A DNA stretch of 55,925 bases. Origin: Anoxybacillus pushchinoensis (GTDB lineage: Bacteria; Bacillota; Bacilli; Bacillales; Anoxybacillaceae). Below are positions 19,266-32,230 of the stretch, piece after piece (the first letter of the stretch is position 1; the number at the start of each line of letters is the position of its first letter). Made by a program: the position numbers and the translations under genes. The stretch is from NCBI RefSeq assembly GCF_900111795.1, contig NZ_FOJQ01000013.1:1-55925 (forward strand). Reading direction: 5' to 3'. A model generated the notes under the pieces. The model saw only the letters and a program-made list of their open reading frames with translations. It searched no databases and was not told where the DNA came from.

Positions 19266-19290
19266 CGCCTAAACCTCTTTATGATATCAT
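19262..19290 (+). promoter_or_regulatory. rpoB upstream promoter P1
   Basis: TTGACG (19262-19267) overlapping the preceding stop codon, 17-nt spacer, TATCAT (19285-19290). Confidence 0.7.
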
Positions 19291-19319
19291 TATAAAATGC
19301 TAAATGTGTATTTTTTTAG

Positions 19320-19348
19320 TTTACGTATGCTGTGTATGCATGTATAAT
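19320..19348 (+). promoter_or_regulatory. rpoB upstream promoter P2
   Basis: TTTACG (19320-19325), 17-nt spacer, TATAAT (19343-19348). A further TATAAT at 19379-19384 lacks a clear -35. Confidence 0.6.
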
Positions 19349-19395
19349 TTTAGTTTTAAAGGAAAAACTTATAAAATATATAATAGGTCAAACAT

Positions 19396-19428
19396 GTGGT
19401 TTTCTTATAAGAAACCATTTCTTTTTTG
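19396..19428 (+). terminator. Hairpin with T-tract in the rpoB leader
   Basis: GTGGTTT and AAACCAT arms (19396-19418, one bulge, AT-rich tip) followed by TTCTTTTTTG. It lies downstream of both candidate promoters and 44 nt before rpoB, so it can attenuate rpoB-rpoC. Confidence 0.55.
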
Positions 19429-19471
19429 TCTTACGACAAGTTATTAATGTTTGATTTGAGGGGTGAATCAG

Positions 19472-22400
19472 TTGACAGGTCAACTAGTTCAATACGGACG
19501 ACACCGCCAACGAAGAAGTTATGCGCGCATTAGTGAGGTGTTGGAACTACCGAACTTAATTGAAATTCAAACTTCTTCCTACCAGTGGTTTCTCGACGAA
19601 GGATTGCGTGAAATGTTTCAAGATATTTCACCGATCGAAGATTTTACAGGAAATTTGTCACTAGAATTTATTGATTACAGCTTAGGAGAGCCGAAGTACT
19701 CTGTTGAAGAGTCGAAAGAACGCGACGTTACATACGCGGCACCGCTTCGGGTCAAAGTGCGCCTCATCAACAAGGAAACAGGCGAAGTAAAAGAACAAGA
19801 TGTATTTATGGGAGACTTCCCGTTAATGACAGAAACAGGAACATTCATCATTAATGGTGCTGAACGCGTTATCGTTTCACAGCTTGTTCGTTCACCGAGC
19901 GTGTACTACAGCGACAAAGTGGATAAAAATGGAAAGCGCGGGTTTACGGCCACTGTTATTCCGAACCGCGGCGCATGGCTAGAATACGAAACAGACGCAA
20001 AAGACGTTGTTTACGTTCGTATCGATCGTACGCGTAAGTTGCCTGTAACTGTATTGTTGCGAGCGCTAGGTTTTGGCTCAGACCAAGAGATTGTCGATTT
20101 GCTTGGTGATAATGAGTATATTCGTAACACGTTAGAAAAAGACAATACAGAGAGCACAGAAAAAGCATTGCTTGAAATTTATGAACGGTTACGTCCTGGG
20201 GAGCCGCCTACCGTTGAAAATGCAAAAAGCTTGTTGATCTCTCGTTTCTTTGATCCGAAACGATACGATTTGGCGAGTGTAGGTCGTTATAAAATCAACA
20301 AAAAGCTTCATATTAAAAACCGTTTATTTGGTCAGCGTTTGGCGGAAACGCTCGTTCATCCAGAAACGGGTGAGGTAATCGCAGAAAAAGGAACTGTTCT
20401 TGATCGTAGAACGCTCGACCGCATTTTACCTGAGCTTGAAAAAGGGATTGGTATGCGAAAATACCAACCGCTCGGGGGCGTTGTCGAAGATGAATTTGCT
20501 TTGCAAGCGATCAAAATTTACGCCCCAAATGATCCAGATGGCGAAAAAGTCATCACGGTCATTAGCAACGGATACATTCCGGAAACGGTAAAACATATTA
20601 CCCCTGCGGATATTATTGCATCCATTAGCTACTTCTTTAACTTATTGCATGGGGTCGGTGATACGGACGATATCGACCATTTAGGAAACCGTCGACTTCG
20701 TTCTGTTGGCGAGTTGTTGCAAAATCAGTTCCGAATTGGTCTTTCGCGCATGGAGCGCGTCGTTCGCGAACGGATGTCCATTCAAGATACTAACACAATT
20801 ACGCCACAGCAACTCATTAACATTCGTCCGGTAATTGCGGCGATTAAAGAGTTTTTTGGAAGCTCGCAATTATCGCAATTCATGGATCAAACAAACCCGC
20901 TTGCAGAGCTGACACATAAACGCCGTCTGTCTGCGCTTGGTCCAGGTGGTTTAACGCGTGAACGTGCTGGTTTTGAAGTGCGTGACGTTCACTATTCGCA
21001 CTACGGGCGCATGTGTCCAATTGAAACGCCGGAAGGTCCAAACATCGGGTTGATCAACTCGCTTTCGACATATGCGAAAGTTAATAAATTTGGCTTTATT
21101 GAAACGCCTTACCGTCGTGTTGATCCTGAAACAGGAAAAGTAACGGATCAAATTGACTATTTAACAGCGGATGAGGAAGATAATTACGTCGTTGCTCAAG
21201 CGAACGTTCCAATTGCGGAAGATGGAACGTTTTTAGAGGAAAACGTCGTTGCTCGCTTCCGTGGTGAAAATATTGTTGTTAAGCGCGATCGCGTTGACTA
21301 TGTAGACGTTTCACCAAAACAAGTTGTGTCAGTTGCGACTGCATGCATTCCATTCTTAGAAAACGATGACTCGAACCGCGCGCTCATGGGTGCGAACATG
21401 CAACGTCAAGCTGTTCCACTTATGCAGCCTGAAGCGCCAATTGTCGGTACGGGAATGGAATATGTCGCAGCGAAAGATTCCGGTGCCGCAGTAATTTGTA
21501 AACATCGCGGGATCGTGGAGCGAGTAGAGGCGAAAGAGATTTGGGTGCGCCGTTTAATCGAAGTTGATGGAAAAGAAGTAAAAGGCGATTTAGATAAATA
21601 TCGTTTGTTGAAATTTGTTCGTTCAAACCAAGGAACATGTTACAACCAACGTCCAATCGTCAAAGCAGGCGATATCGTTGAGAAAGGCGAAATTTTAGCG
21701 GACGGTCCATCCATGGAAAAAGGTGAGTTAGCGCTTGGGCGTAACGTGCTTGTCGCGTTTATGACGTGGGACGGATACAACTACGAAGACGCGATCATTA
21801 TGAGTGAGCGTCTTGTAAAAGATGATGTGTACACGTCTATCCATATCGAGGAATACGAATCTGAAGCGCGCGATACAAAGCTCGGTCCGGAAGAAATTAC
21901 GCGCGATATTCCAAACGTTGGTGAAGATGCGCTTCGTAACTTAGATGAACGCGGTATTGTCCGCATCGGTGCAGAAGTAAAAGATGGAGACTTGCTTGTC
22001 GGTAAAGTTACTCCAAAAGGTGTTACGGAGTTAACTGCAGAAGAGCGCCTATTACATGCTATCTTTGGCGAGAAAGCACGTGAAGTTCGAGATACATCTT
22101 TACGCGTACCACATGGTGGGGGCGGAATTGTCCTTGATGTAAAAGTATTTAACCGCGAAGATGGTGACGAGTTGCCGCCAGGTGTAAACCAGCTTGTTCG
22201 CGTGTACATTGTACAAAAGCGGAAAATTTCTGAAGGTGACAAAATGGCGGGACGCCATGGAAACAAAGGGGTCATCTCGCGCATTTTACCTGAAGAAGAT
22301 ATGCCGTTTTTACCGGATGGCACCCCAGTGGACATTATGTTAAACCCACTAGGCGTACCTTCACGTATGAACATCGGGCAAGTATTTGAGTTACATCTCG

Positions 22401-23032
22401 GAATGGCAGCAAGAAAACTCGGGCTTCATGTTGCTTCACCTGTATTCGACGGTGCCAATGAAGAAGATGTATGGACAACTTTAGAGGAAGCAGGAATGGC
22501 ACGCGATGCCAAAACGGTTTTATATGACGGACGTACTGGAGAGCCGTTTGACAACCGTGTTTCTGTCGGTATTATGTACATGATTAAGCTCGCACACATG
22601 GTTGACGATAAGTTGCATGCTCGTTCGACAGGTCCATATTCACTCGTTACACAACAGCCACTCGGAGGAAAAGCACAATTTGGTGGTCAACGTTTCGGTG
22701 AAATGGAAGTATGGGCGCTTGAAGCGTACGGAGCGGCTTACACGTTACAAGAAATTTTAACAGTCAAATCGGACGACGTCGTTGGTCGTGTGAAAACGTA
22801 CGAAGCGATCGTGAAAGGTGAAAACGTCCCAGAACCAGGCGTTCCGGAATCGTTCAAAGTATTAATTAAGGAATTACAAAGCTTAGGTATGGATGTCACA
22901 GTTTTATCGAGTGACGAAAAAGAAATTAGCATGGAGAATTTCGGGGAAGATGATGACGTTCCACCAGTTGACATCATCCCACCTACAGATGAGTCAGCCA
23001 AAGAAGATGAAGGCGTCGTTGTGAAAGAATAG
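19472..23032 (+). CDS. rpoB: DNA-directed RNA polymerase subunit beta
   Basis: Core RNA polymerase subunit, 1186 aa. The rifampicin-binding cluster reads [20 protein letters not shown] and [12 protein letters not shown] (near 460-490), the wild-type form. Also present are the catalytic-centre segment [15 protein letters not shown] and the C-terminal [23 protein letters not shown] 19472, 5 nt after GAGGGGTGA, gives the Bacillus start [20 protein letters not shown]; an in-frame GTG at 19463 lies inside the Shine-Dalgarno. The acidic C-terminal tail is a little shorter than in B. subtilis. Confidence 0.98.
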   Translation: MTGQLVQYGRHRQRRSYARISEVLELPNLIEIQTSSYQWFLDEGLREMFQDISPIEDFTGNLSLEFIDYSLGEPKYSVEESKERDVTYAAPLRVKVRLINKETGEVKEQDVFMGDFPLMTETGTFIINGAERVIVSQLVRSPSVYYSDKVDKNGKRGFTATVIPNRGAWLEYETDAKDVVYVRIDRTRKLPVTVLLRALGFGSDQEIVDLLGDNEYIRNTLEKDNTESTEKALLEIYERLRPGEPPTVENAKSLLISRFFDPKRYDLASVGRYKINKKLHIKNRLFGQRLAETLVHPETGEVIAEKGTVLDRRTLDRILPELEKGIGMRKYQPLGGVVEDEFALQAIKIYAPNDPDGEKVITVISNGYIPETVKHITPADIIASISYFFNLLHGVGDTDDIDHLGNRRLRSVGELLQNQFRIGLSRMERVVRERMSIQDTNTITPQQLINIRPVIAAIKEFFGSSQLSQFMDQTNPLAELTHKRRLSALGPGGLTRERAGFEVRDVHYSHYGRMCPIETPEGPNIGLINSLSTYAKVNKFGFIETPYRRVDPETGKVTDQIDYLTADEEDNYVVAQANVPIAEDGTFLEENVVARFRGENIVVKRDRVDYVDVSPKQVVSVATACIPFLENDDSNRALMGANMQRQAVPLMQPEAPIVGTGMEYVAAKDSGAAVICKHRGIVERVEAKEIWVRRLIEVDGKEVKGDLDKYRLLKFVRSNQGTCYNQRPIVKAGDIVEKGEILADGPSMEKGELALGRNVLVAFMTWDGYNYEDAIIMSERLVKDDVYTSIHIEEYESEARDTKLGPEEITRDIPNVGEDALRNLDERGIVRIGAEVKDGDLLVGKVTPKGVTELTAEERLLHAIFGEKAREVRDTSLRVPHGGGGIVLDVKVFNREDGDELPPGVNQLVRVYIVQKRKISEGDKMAGRHGNKGVISRILPEEDMPFLPDGTPVDIMLNPLGVPSRMNIGQVFELHLGMAARKLGLHVASPVFDGANEEDVWTTLEEAGMARDAKTVLYDGRTGEPFDNRVSVGIMYMIKLAHMVDDKLHARSTGPYSLVTQQPLGGKAQFGGQRFGEMEVWALEAYGAAYTLQEILTVKSDDVVGRVKTYEAIVKGENVPEPGVPESFKVLIKELQSLGMDVTVLSSDEKEISMENFGEDDDVPPVDIIPPTDESAKEDEGVVVKE

Positions 23033-23081
23033 CGTGTTGACATAAGGGTAAAACCTGGATATTAAAAGGGAGGTAGGCCCC

Positions 23082-26000
23082 TTGTTAGATGTAAATAAGT
23101 TTGAATATATGAAGATCGGACTCGCTTCACCCGAGAAAATTCGTTCTTGGTCGTATGGTGAAGTTAAAAAACCAGAAACGATTAACTATCGAACATTAAA
23201 ACCAGAGAAAGACGGACTATTTTGCGAACGCATTTTTGGTCCGACGAAAGACTGGGAATGTCATTGTGGAAAGTATAAGCGCGTTCGTTATAAAGGTGTC
23301 GTTTGTGATCGATGCGGTGTGGAAGTTACGCGAGCAAAAGTTCGTCGTGAGCGCATGGGTCATATTGAACTAGCAGCCCCTGTTTCACATATTTGGTATT
23401 TTAAAGGAATTCCTAGCCGCATGGGACTTGTGTTAGACATGTCCCCTCGCGCGCTAGAAGAAGTCATTTATTTTGCATCTTATGTCGTGACTGATCCGGG
23501 TGATACGCCATTAGAAAAGAAACAATTGCTTTCTGAAAAAGAGTATCGCGCGTATCGTGAAAAGTACGGGAACTCATTCCAAGCTTTGATGGGTGCAGAA
23601 GCGATTAAAAAGCTTCTGCAAGACATCGATCTTGAAAAAGAAGTAGAGACGTTAAAGGAAGAATTGAAGACGGCACAAGGGCAGCGTCGGGCTCGCACAA
23701 TTAAACGTCTCGAAGTGCTAGAGGCTTTTCGCAACTCTGGCAACGACCCGTCTTGGATGGTATTGGACGTTTTACCGGTCATTCCACCGGAGTTGCGCCC
23801 GATGGTCCAATTGGATGGTGGACGTTTTGCGACGTCAGATTTGAACGATTTATATCGTCGAGTAATTAACCGAAACAATCGTCTAAAACGTCTGTTGGAT
23901 CTTGGCGCACCAAACATTATCGTTCAAAACGAAAAGCGAATGCTTCAAGAGGCGGTTGATGCGTTAATTGACAATGGTCGCCGCGGTCGCCCTGTTACAG
24001 GGCCAGGAAACCGTCCGCTGAAGTCACTGTCGCACATGTTGAAAGGAAAGCAAGGACGTTTCCGTCAAAACTTGCTCGGTAAGCGTGTTGACTATTCTGG
24101 ACGTTCCGTTATCGTTGTTGGGCCAAACTTAAAAATGTATCAATGTGGTTTGCCGAAAGAAATGGCGCTTGAGTTGTTTAAGCCGTTTGTAATGAAAGAG
24201 TTAGTAGAGCGCGGTTTAGCGCACAACATTAAAAGCGCGAAGCGAAAAATCGAGCGCGTTCATCCAGAAGTTTGGGATGTGTTAGAGTCTGTTATTAAAG
24301 AACATCCGGTACTATTAAACCGTGCACCGACTCTTCACCGTCTTGGAATCCAGGCGTTCGAGCCAACGCTTGTAGAAGGTCGTGCCATTCGCTTACATCC
24401 GCTCGTATGTACTGCGTACAACGCGGATTTTGACGGTGACCAAATGGCTGTTCACGTGCCGCTTTCAGCAGAAGCGCAAGCTGAAGCACGTCTACTTATG
24501 CTAGCAGCGCAAAACATTTTGAATCCGAAAGATGGAAAGCCGGTCGTTACTCCTTCACAGGACATGGTTTTAGGAAACTACTATTTAACGATGGAGCGTG
24601 AAGGGGCAGTCGGAGAAGGAATGGTATTCAAAGACACAGACGAAGCGTTGTTAGCATATCATAACGGTTATGTTCATTTGCATACACGCATCGCCGTTCA
24701 TGCAGGTTCGTTGAAAAACGAAACATTTACAGAAGAGCAAAACAATAAGTTACTCGTAACGACTGTCGGGAAATTGATCTTTAATGAAATTTTGCCGAAG
24801 TCATTCCCTTATATTAATGAGCCGACGCAAGAAAACATTGAAGAACGAACACCGAATAAGTATTTCCTAGATAAAGGTGTGAACGTGAAAGAAGAAATTC
24901 GCAAGCGTCCGCTCGTTCCACCGTTTAAGAAGAAAATTCTTGGTAACATCATTGCGGAAGTATTTAAACGCTTTAAAATTACAGAGACATCCAAAATGCT
25001 TGACCGCATGAAGGATCTTGGATTCAAGTATTCGACGAAAGCCGGTATTACAATCGGGGTAGCTGACATCGTTGTCTTGTCTGAAAAACAAGAAATTTTA
25101 GAAGAAGCACAAGCGAAAGTTGATATGGTATTAAAACAATTTAGACGCGGTTTAATTACTGATGAAGAGCGTTATGAGCGTGTCATTTCGATTTGGAGTG
25201 CGGCGAAAGATAAAATTCAAGGTCGTCTAATGGAGTCGCTTGATAAGCGAAATCCGATTTTCATGATGAGTGACTCCGGAGCCCGTGGTAACGCATCGAA
25301 CTTTACGCAGCTTGCAGGTATGCGCGGGTTAATGGCGAACCCAGCCGGGCGCATTATTGAACTTCCGATTAAGTCTTCGTTCCGTGAAGGATTAACGGTA
25401 CTTGAATATTTCATTTCAACGCACGGAGCGCGTAAAGGTCTTGCTGACACGGCGTTGAAAACAGCCGACTCTGGTTATTTAACGCGCCGTCTCGTAGACG
25501 TTGCGCAAGACGTCATCATTCGTGAAGACGATTGCGGTACAGATCGAGGCACGTTAATTTGTGCGTTAAAAGACGGTACGGAAGTCATTGTAAAACTCGA
25601 AGATCGCCTTGTGGGACGTTATGCACGAAAAACGGTAAAACATCCAGAAACAGGCGAAGTGCTTGTGCGTGAAAATGAAATGATTACAGAAGACATCGCA
25701 AACGCCATTGTAAAAGCTGGAATTGAAGAAGTGTGGATTCGTTCTGCATTTACATGTAATACGCGTCACGGTGTATGTAAAAAATGTTACGGACGCAACT
25801 TGGCGACGGGCGCAGAAGTTGAGGTTGGTGAAGCGGTCGGTATTATCGCAGCCCAATCGATCGGTGAACCAGGTACACAGCTTACAATGCGTACGTTCCA
25901 CACAGGCGGGGTAGCAGGAGACGATATTACACAAGGTTTACCGCGCGTACAGGAGTTATTTGAAGCGCGGAATCCGAAAGGTCAGGCGGTTATTTCGGAA

Positions 26001-26681
26001 ATTGACGGCGTTGTCGCGGCAATTAATGAAACACGCGATCGTCAGCGTGAAATCGTCGTTCAAGGTGAAGTTGAGACGCGGACGTATACGACTCCTTATA
26101 GCGCACGTCTTAAAGTACAGGAAGGACAGAAAGTTGAACGCGGTCAAGAACTAACGGAAGGTTCAATCGACCCGAAAGAACTATTGAGAGTCAAGGATAT
26201 GAATGCTGTTCAAGAGTACTTGTTGCGTGAAGTACAAAAAGTATATCGCATGCAAGGGGTAGAAATTAGCGATAAACATATTGAAGTCATGGTTCGCCAG
26301 ATGCTTCGTAAAGTTCGCGTCATCGATGCAGGCGATACAGACTTGTTGCCAGGTACACTACTTGACATCCATCAATTTACGGATGCGAATACAAAAGTAT
26401 TGTTGGAGGGCAAACGTCCGGCGACAGCTCGTTCTGTGCTACTTGGAATTACAAAAGCATCACTTGAAACAGATTCGTTCTTGTCTGCAGCTTCATTCCA
26501 AGAGACGACACGTGTCTTAACGGATGCGGCAATTAAAGGAAAACGTGATGAATTGCTAGGATTAAAAGAAAACGTCATTATCGGTAAACTTGTTCCGGCA
26601 GGGACAGGAATGGCACGCTATCGTAAAGCAAAGCCAATCATTAAAACGAGTAAAGATGAAGATGTTGTCACAACGAAATAA
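23082..26681 (+). CDS. rpoC: DNA-directed RNA polymerase subunit beta'
   Basis: Catalytic core subunit, 1199 aa, as in B. subtilis. N-terminal zinc ribbon [20 protein letters not shown] (near 60-79), the magnesium-binding [12 protein letters not shown] (near 447), bridge and trigger regions ([33 protein letters not shown]-like [21 protein letters not shown]), and the second zinc site ([17 protein letters not shown]). TTG start 7 nt after GGGAGGT. It follows rpoB by 49 nt in one operon. Confidence 0.98.
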   Translation: MLDVNKFEYMKIGLASPEKIRSWSYGEVKKPETINYRTLKPEKDGLFCERIFGPTKDWECHCGKYKRVRYKGVVCDRCGVEVTRAKVRRERMGHIELAAPVSHIWYFKGIPSRMGLVLDMSPRALEEVIYFASYVVTDPGDTPLEKKQLLSEKEYRAYREKYGNSFQALMGAEAIKKLLQDIDLEKEVETLKEELKTAQGQRRARTIKRLEVLEAFRNSGNDPSWMVLDVLPVIPPELRPMVQLDGGRFATSDLNDLYRRVINRNNRLKRLLDLGAPNIIVQNEKRMLQEAVDALIDNGRRGRPVTGPGNRPLKSLSHMLKGKQGRFRQNLLGKRVDYSGRSVIVVGPNLKMYQCGLPKEMALELFKPFVMKELVERGLAHNIKSAKRKIERVHPEVWDVLESVIKEHPVLLNRAPTLHRLGIQAFEPTLVEGRAIRLHPLVCTAYNADFDGDQMAVHVPLSAEAQAEARLLMLAAQNILNPKDGKPVVTPSQDMVLGNYYLTMEREGAVGEGMVFKDTDEALLAYHNGYVHLHTRIAVHAGSLKNETFTEEQNNKLLVTTVGKLIFNEILPKSFPYINEPTQENIEERTPNKYFLDKGVNVKEEIRKRPLVPPFKKKILGNIIAEVFKRFKITETSKMLDRMKDLGFKYSTKAGITIGVADIVVLSEKQEILEEAQAKVDMVLKQFRRGLITDEERYERVISIWSAAKDKIQGRLMESLDKRNPIFMMSDSGARGNASNFTQLAGMRGLMANPAGRIIELPIKSSFREGLTVLEYFISTHGARKGLADTALKTADSGYLTRRLVDVAQDVIIREDDCGTDRGTLICALKDGTEVIVKLEDRLVGRYARKTVKHPETGEVLVRENEMITEDIANAIVKAGIEEVWIRSAFTCNTRHGVCKKCYGRNLATGAEVEVGEAVGIIAAQSIGEPGTQLTMRTFHTGGVAGDDITQGLPRVQELFEARNPKGQAVISEIDGVVAAINETRDRQREIVVQGEVETRTYTTPYSARLKVQEGQKVERGQELTEGSIDPKELLRVKDMNAVQEYLLREVQKVYRMQGVEISDKHIEVMVRQMLRKVRVIDAGDTDLLPGTLLDIHQFTDANTKVLLEGKRPATARSVLLGITKASLETDSFLSAASFQETTRVLTDAAIKGKRDELLGLKENVIIGKLVPAGTGMARYRKAKPIIKTSKDEDVVTTK

Positions 26682-26684
26682 TGA

Positions 26685-26724
26685 TCAACCTATTGCTAGC
26701 GTCGTTTTGCTAGCAATAGGTTGA
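26685..26724. repeat. 16-bp perfect inverted repeat after rpoC
   Basis: TCAACCTATTGCTAGC (26685-26700) pairs perfectly with GCTAGCAATAGGTTGA (26709-26724) around an 8-nt loop. Neither strand has a proper T-tract (AAAAAATATT follows on +), so it is not a standard intrinsic terminator, although it sits where the rpoB-rpoC operon should end. Confidence 0.85.
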
Positions 26725-26735
26725 AAAAATATTAG

Positions 26736-26764
26736 TTGACAGAGCTCTTAGAAAGTGATAGCAT
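26736..26764 (+). promoter_or_regulatory. str operon promoter (rplGB-rpsL)
   Basis: TTGACA (26736-26741), 17-nt spacer, TAGCAT (26759-26764); a better hexamer CATAAT (26762-26767) is 20 nt away. Confidence 0.6.
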
Positions 26765-26807
26765 AATAAAGGTGTTCCGAAACCTGTCACTTTGGAGGAT
26801 ATGTTAC

Positions 26808-27056
26808 ATGTCTTATGAAAAAGTCGCACAGGCTAAACAAATTATTGTAGGAACGAAACAAACAGTGCGAGCTCTGAAAGGTGGAAAGGTACGTGAAGTT
26901 GTGATCGCTGAAGATGCGGATGAAACGATTGTCCGAAAAGTCGTAGAGGCGGCAAATGCAGCGCATGTACCTGTATGTAAAGTGGACTCGATGAAAAAAC
27001 TCGGGAAAGCTTGTAAAATCGAAGTAGGAGCTGCAGCTGTTGCGATTATTCGTTAA
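26808..27056 (+). CDS. rplGB: L7Ae-family kink-turn RNA-binding protein (YbxF)
   Basis: 82 aa protein of the L7Ae/L30e family; the B. subtilis homologue binds kink-turn RNA and associates with ribosomes. The fold is recognisable from [28 protein letters not shown] and the C-terminal [23 protein letters not shown] 26808 with TTGGAGGAT 8 nt upstream; the longer frame from TTG 26736 would translate the promoter. First gene of the str operon. Confidence 0.93.
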   Translation: MSYEKVAQAKQIIVGTKQTVRALKGGKVREVVIAEDADETIVRKVVEAANAAHVPVCKVDSMKKLGKACKIEVGAAAVAIIR

Positions 27057-27061
27057 AAACT

Positions 27062-27096
27062 GTTTTTGTGGGTTACTACAAAAACTTTGTTTTTGC
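27062..27096 (+). terminator. Weak hairpin/T-tract between rplGB and rpsL
   Basis: GTTTTTGT (27062-27069) pairs with ACAAAAAC (27078-27085), followed by TTTGTTTTTGC. AT-rich 8-bp stem; may partly terminate before rpsL. Confidence 0.45.
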
Positions 27097-27157
27097 ATAA
27101 AAATGAGCCACCTGGATGTGTGGGCTTGAATTTGATTATGAAGGGAGGAAATTTACC

Positions 27158-27580
27158 ATGCCTACAATTAACCAGCTTGTACGTAAAGGTCGTACAAAAA
27201 AGGTAGTGAAATCTAAATCACCTGCGTTAAATAAAGGGTATAACAGCTTCAAAAAAGTTCAAACAACTGTTTACTCTCCGCAAAAACGTGGAGTATGTAC
27301 ACGTGTAGGTACAATGACACCAAAGAAGCCAAACTCTGCGCTTCGTAAATATGCCCGTGTACGTTTATCTAACGGTATCGAGGTAACTGCATACATCCCA
27401 GGTATCGGTCACAACTTACAAGAACACAGCGTTGTATTAATTCGCGGTGGACGTGTAAAAGACTTACCAGGGGTACGTTACCACATCGTCCGCGGTGCTT
27501 TAGATACAGCAGGTGTAGCGAACCGTATGCAAGGTCGTTCTAAATACGGTGCGAAAAAACCAAAAGCAGCTAAGAAATAA
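27158..27580 (+). CDS. rpsL: 30S ribosomal protein S12
   Basis: Decoding-centre protein. 140 aa. The loop [19 protein letters not shown] carries the lysine where streptomycin-resistance changes occur; wild type here. [16 protein letters not shown] is the second conserved loop. ATG 27158 after AAGGGAGGAAA; an upstream in-frame ATG (27116) adds 14 unconserved residues. Confidence 0.97.
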   Translation: MPTINQLVRKGRTKKVVKSKSPALNKGYNSFKKVQTTVYSPQKRGVCTRVGTMTPKKPNSALRKYARVRLSNGIEVTAYIPGIGHNLQEHSVVLIRGGRVKDLPGVRYHIVRGALDTAGVANRMQGRSKYGAKKPKAAKK

Positions 27581-27600
27581 TATTCGACATCTTTTGTTGA

Positions 27601-28095
<495 letters not shown>

Positions 28096-28115
28096 TTTTT
28101 TCTGTTAAATTAAGA

Positions 28116-28173
28116 ATAGGTGAGAGCGATGCGGTTGAAACTAAAAAAGCATGCCCATCGCTCATTCGCCTAT
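28116..28173 (+). repeat. Long intercistronic hairpin upstream of fusA
   Basis: The arm 28116-28131 (ATAGGTGA+GAGCGATG) pairs with 28156-28163 (CATCGCTC) and 28166-28173 (TCGCCTAT), giving 16 bp interrupted only by a 2-nt bulge, around a 24-nt loop. No T-tract follows. It may be an RNA element governing fusA translation or mRNA stability. Confidence 0.8.
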
Positions 28174-28230
28174 ATTCCTATATGCAAATAAAATTACGAT
28201 ACTTCATTTAAGGAAGGAGAAAAAATCCAT

Positions 28231-30309
28231 ATGGCAAGACAGTTCTCCTTGGAAAACACTCGCAATATTGGAATCATGGCTCATATTGACGCCGGTAAAA
28301 CAACAACGACAGAGCGTATCCTTTTCTATACAGGACGCGTTCATAAAATCGGTGAAGTTCATGAGGGCGCAGCGACGATGGACTGGATGGAGCAAGAACA
28401 AGAACGCGGAATTACAATTACGTCCGCGGCAACAACAGCTCAATGGAAAGGCCATCGTATTAACATCATCGATACACCTGGACACGTCGACTTCACAGTA
28501 GAAGTTGAGCGTTCATTGCGTGTATTGGACGGTGCAGTAGCTGTACTAGACGCACAATCAGGCGTAGAGCCACAAACAGAGACAGTATGGCGCCAAGCGA
28601 CTACATACGGTGTTCCACGTATCGTTTTCGTTAACAAAATGGACAAGATTGGCGCAGATTTCTTATACTCTGTTAAAACGCTTCATGATCGTTTACAAGC
28701 GAATGCGCACCCTGTTCAACTGCCGATCGGTGCAGAAGATCAATTTACAGGTATTATCGACCTCGTTGAAATGTGCGCATATCACTATCACGATGAATTA
28801 GGAAAAAATATCGAGCGTATTGAAATTCCTGAAGACTATCGTGATATGGCTGAAGAATATCGCGGCAAATTAATTGAAGCTGTTGCAGAGCTTGACGAAG
28901 AATTAATGATGAAATATTTAGAAGGGGAAGAGATTACAAAAGAAGAATTGAAAGCTGCAATTCGTAAAGCCACAGTTTCTGTGCAATTCTTCCCAGTATT
29001 TTGTGGTTCTGCATTCAAAAACAAAGGTGTTCAATTAATGCTTGACGGCGTAGTTGACTACTTACCGTCTCCAGTTGATATTCCTGCGATTAAAGGAACT
29101 GTTCCTGATACAGAAGAGGAAACAGTTCGTGAAGCGCGTGATGACGCTCCGTTTGCAGCGTTAGCGTTCAAAATTATGACAGACCCTTATGTTGGTAAGT
29201 TGACGTTCTTCCGCGTATACTCTGGAACATTAAACTCTGGTTCATACGTGTTGAACTCAACAAAACGTAAGCGTGAACGTATCGGTCGTATTCTGCAAAT
29301 GCACGCAAACCACCGCGAAGAAATCGCGCAAGTGTACGCAGGTGACATTGCGGCAGCTGTAGGTTTAAAAGATACAACAACTGGTGATACGCTGTGTGAT
29401 GAAAAAGACCCAGTCATCTTGGAGTCTATGCAATTCCCAGAGCCAGTTATTCAAATCGCGATCGAACCGAAGTCGAAAGCTGACCAAGATAAGATGAGCA
29501 CAGCGTTACAAAAACTTCAAGAAGAAGACCCTACATTCCGTGCTTGGACAGATCAAGAAACAGGTCAGACAATCATCGCGGGTATGGGTGAGCTTCACCT
29601 TGACATCATCGTTGACCGTATGCGTCGTGAGTTTAAGGTAGAAGCAAACGTTGGTGCTCCACAAGTTGCGTACCGCGAAACATTCCGTAAGTCGGCACAA
29701 GTTGAAGGGAAATTTGTGCGCCAGTCTGGTGGTCGCGGTCAATACGGTCACGTTTGGATCGAGTTCTCACCAAACGAAGAAGGAAAAGGCTTCGAATTCG
29801 AAAACGCGATCGTTGGTGGGGTTGTTCCGAAAGAATACATTCCTGCCATCCAAGCAGGTCTTGAAGATGCAATGCAAAATGGTGTCCTTGCAGGATATCC
29901 AGTTGTCGACATTAAAGCGAAATTGTTCGACGGTTCTTACCACGATGTTGACTCAAGTGAAATGGCGTTCAAGATCGCTGCTTCTATGGCGTTGAAAAAC
30001 GCAGCGGCAAAATGTGACCCTGTATTGCTTGAGCCAATCATGAAAGTAGAAGTCATCGTCCCTGAAGAATATTTAGGTGACATTATGGGTGACATCACTT
30101 CTCGTCGCGGTCGCGTCGAAGGTATGGAAGCTCGCGGTAACGCACAAGTTGTTCGCGCGATGGTTCCACTTTCTGAAATGTTTGGATACGCAACTTCATT
30201 GCGTTCAAATACACAAGGTCGCGGAACGTTCACAATGGTATTTGACCATTATGAAGAAGTTCCGAAGAGCATTGCCGAGGAAATCATCAAAAAAAATAAA
30301 GGTGAATAA
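28231..30309 (+). CDS. fusA: Elongation factor G
   Basis: Ribosomal translocase GTPase. 692 aa. G domain with [15 protein letters not shown] (G1, near 17), [11 protein letters not shown] (switch I), DTPGHVDFT (G3) and FVNKMDK (G4), then domains II-V including [10 protein letters not shown] and the C-terminal [24 protein letters not shown] after AAGGAAGGAG. Lies 135 nt after rpsG with a long hairpin in the gap. Confidence 0.98.
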   Translation: MARQFSLENTRNIGIMAHIDAGKTTTTERILFYTGRVHKIGEVHEGAATMDWMEQEQERGITITSAATTAQWKGHRINIIDTPGHVDFTVEVERSLRVLDGAVAVLDAQSGVEPQTETVWRQATTYGVPRIVFVNKMDKIGADFLYSVKTLHDRLQANAHPVQLPIGAEDQFTGIIDLVEMCAYHYHDELGKNIERIEIPEDYRDMAEEYRGKLIEAVAELDEELMMKYLEGEEITKEELKAAIRKATVSVQFFPVFCGSAFKNKGVQLMLDGVVDYLPSPVDIPAIKGTVPDTEEETVREARDDAPFAALAFKIMTDPYVGKLTFFRVYSGTLNSGSYVLNSTKRKRERIGRILQMHANHREEIAQVYAGDIAAAVGLKDTTTGDTLCDEKDPVILESMQFPEPVIQIAIEPKSKADQDKMSTALQKLQEEDPTFRAWTDQETGQTIIAGMGELHLDIIVDRMRREFKVEANVGAPQVAYRETFRKSAQVEGKFVRQSGGRGQYGHVWIEFSPNEEGKGFEFENAIVGGVVPKEYIPAIQAGLEDAMQNGVLAGYPVVDIKAKLFDGSYHDVDSSEMAFKIAASMALKNAAAKCDPVLLEPIMKVEVIVPEEYLGDIMGDITSRRGRVEGMEARGNAQVVRAMVPLSEMFGYATSLRSNTQGRGTFTMVFDHYEEVPKSIAEEIIKKNKGE

Positions 30310-30338
30310 TTGATTTTCTAGCATTGTTCAAGTATAAA
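30310..30338 (+). promoter_or_regulatory. tuf promoter
   Basis: TTGATT (30310-30315), 17-nt spacer, TATAAA (30333-30338), directly after the fusA stop; allows tuf expression independent of the str operon. Confidence 0.7.
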
Positions 30339-30351
30339 TACTTATGTAAGA

Positions 30352-30389
30352 CTTGGAAGTGGACGTGCCTGTGCACTTTCACTTCCAAG
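30352..30389 (+). repeat. Two-tier hairpin in the tuf leader
   Basis: Outer stem CTTGGAAGTG (30352-30361)/CACTTCCAAG (30380-30389), 10 bp perfect; inner stem GTGC-CTGT-GCAC (30365-30376). No T-tract follows. It would sit at the very 5' end of a transcript from the tuf promoter. Confidence 0.85.
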
Positions 30390-30436
30390 CATTCTATATT
30401 CTATACTTAATAAAAAACACTAAGGAGGATATTATA

Positions 30437-31624
<1,188 letters not shown>

Positions 31625-31630
31625 TCGATA

Positions 31631-31668
31631 AAGTGGTCTAGCTTGCTGCTAGACCACTTATTTTTGTT
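31631..31668 (+). terminator. Terminator of the str operon
   Basis: A 12-bp perfect stem AAGTGGTCTAGC (31631-31642)/GCTAGACCACTT (31648-31659), then ATTTTTGTT. Confidence 0.93.
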
Positions 31669-31671
31669 CCA

Positions 31672-31700
31672 TTGAAAATGCGTGACGAAATATGTATAAT
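31672..31700 (+). promoter_or_regulatory. S10 operon promoter P1
   Basis: TTGAAA (31672-31677), 17-nt spacer, TATAAT (31695-31700). Confidence 0.85.
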
Positions 31701-31736
31701 AGGAAAGGCAGTTTGTTTAGAAAAGAAATAAAAAAC

Positions 31737-31765
31737 TTGCATTAGGCATGAAAATTATATATAAT
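31737..31765 (+). promoter_or_regulatory. S10 operon promoter P2
   Basis: TTGCAT (31737-31742), 17-nt spacer, TATAAT (31760-31765). With P1 it forms a tandem pair driving the r-protein cluster. Confidence 0.8.
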
Positions 31766-31795
31766 AATAAACGTTGGTCTTTGACTGCGATGAAG

Positions 31796-32207
<412 letters not shown>

Positions 32208-32230
32208 TTGCGATATAGGAGGTGTGAAAG

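Noticed and set aside
21781-22374. 197-codon open frame on the - strand inside rpoB
   Set aside because: Antisense to a highly conserved region of rpoB; serine/arginine/proline-rich composition typical of reverse-frame shadows, no ribosome binding site.
23480-23917. 145-codon open frame on the - strand inside rpoC
   Set aside because: Same reasoning: shadow of rpoC codon usage.
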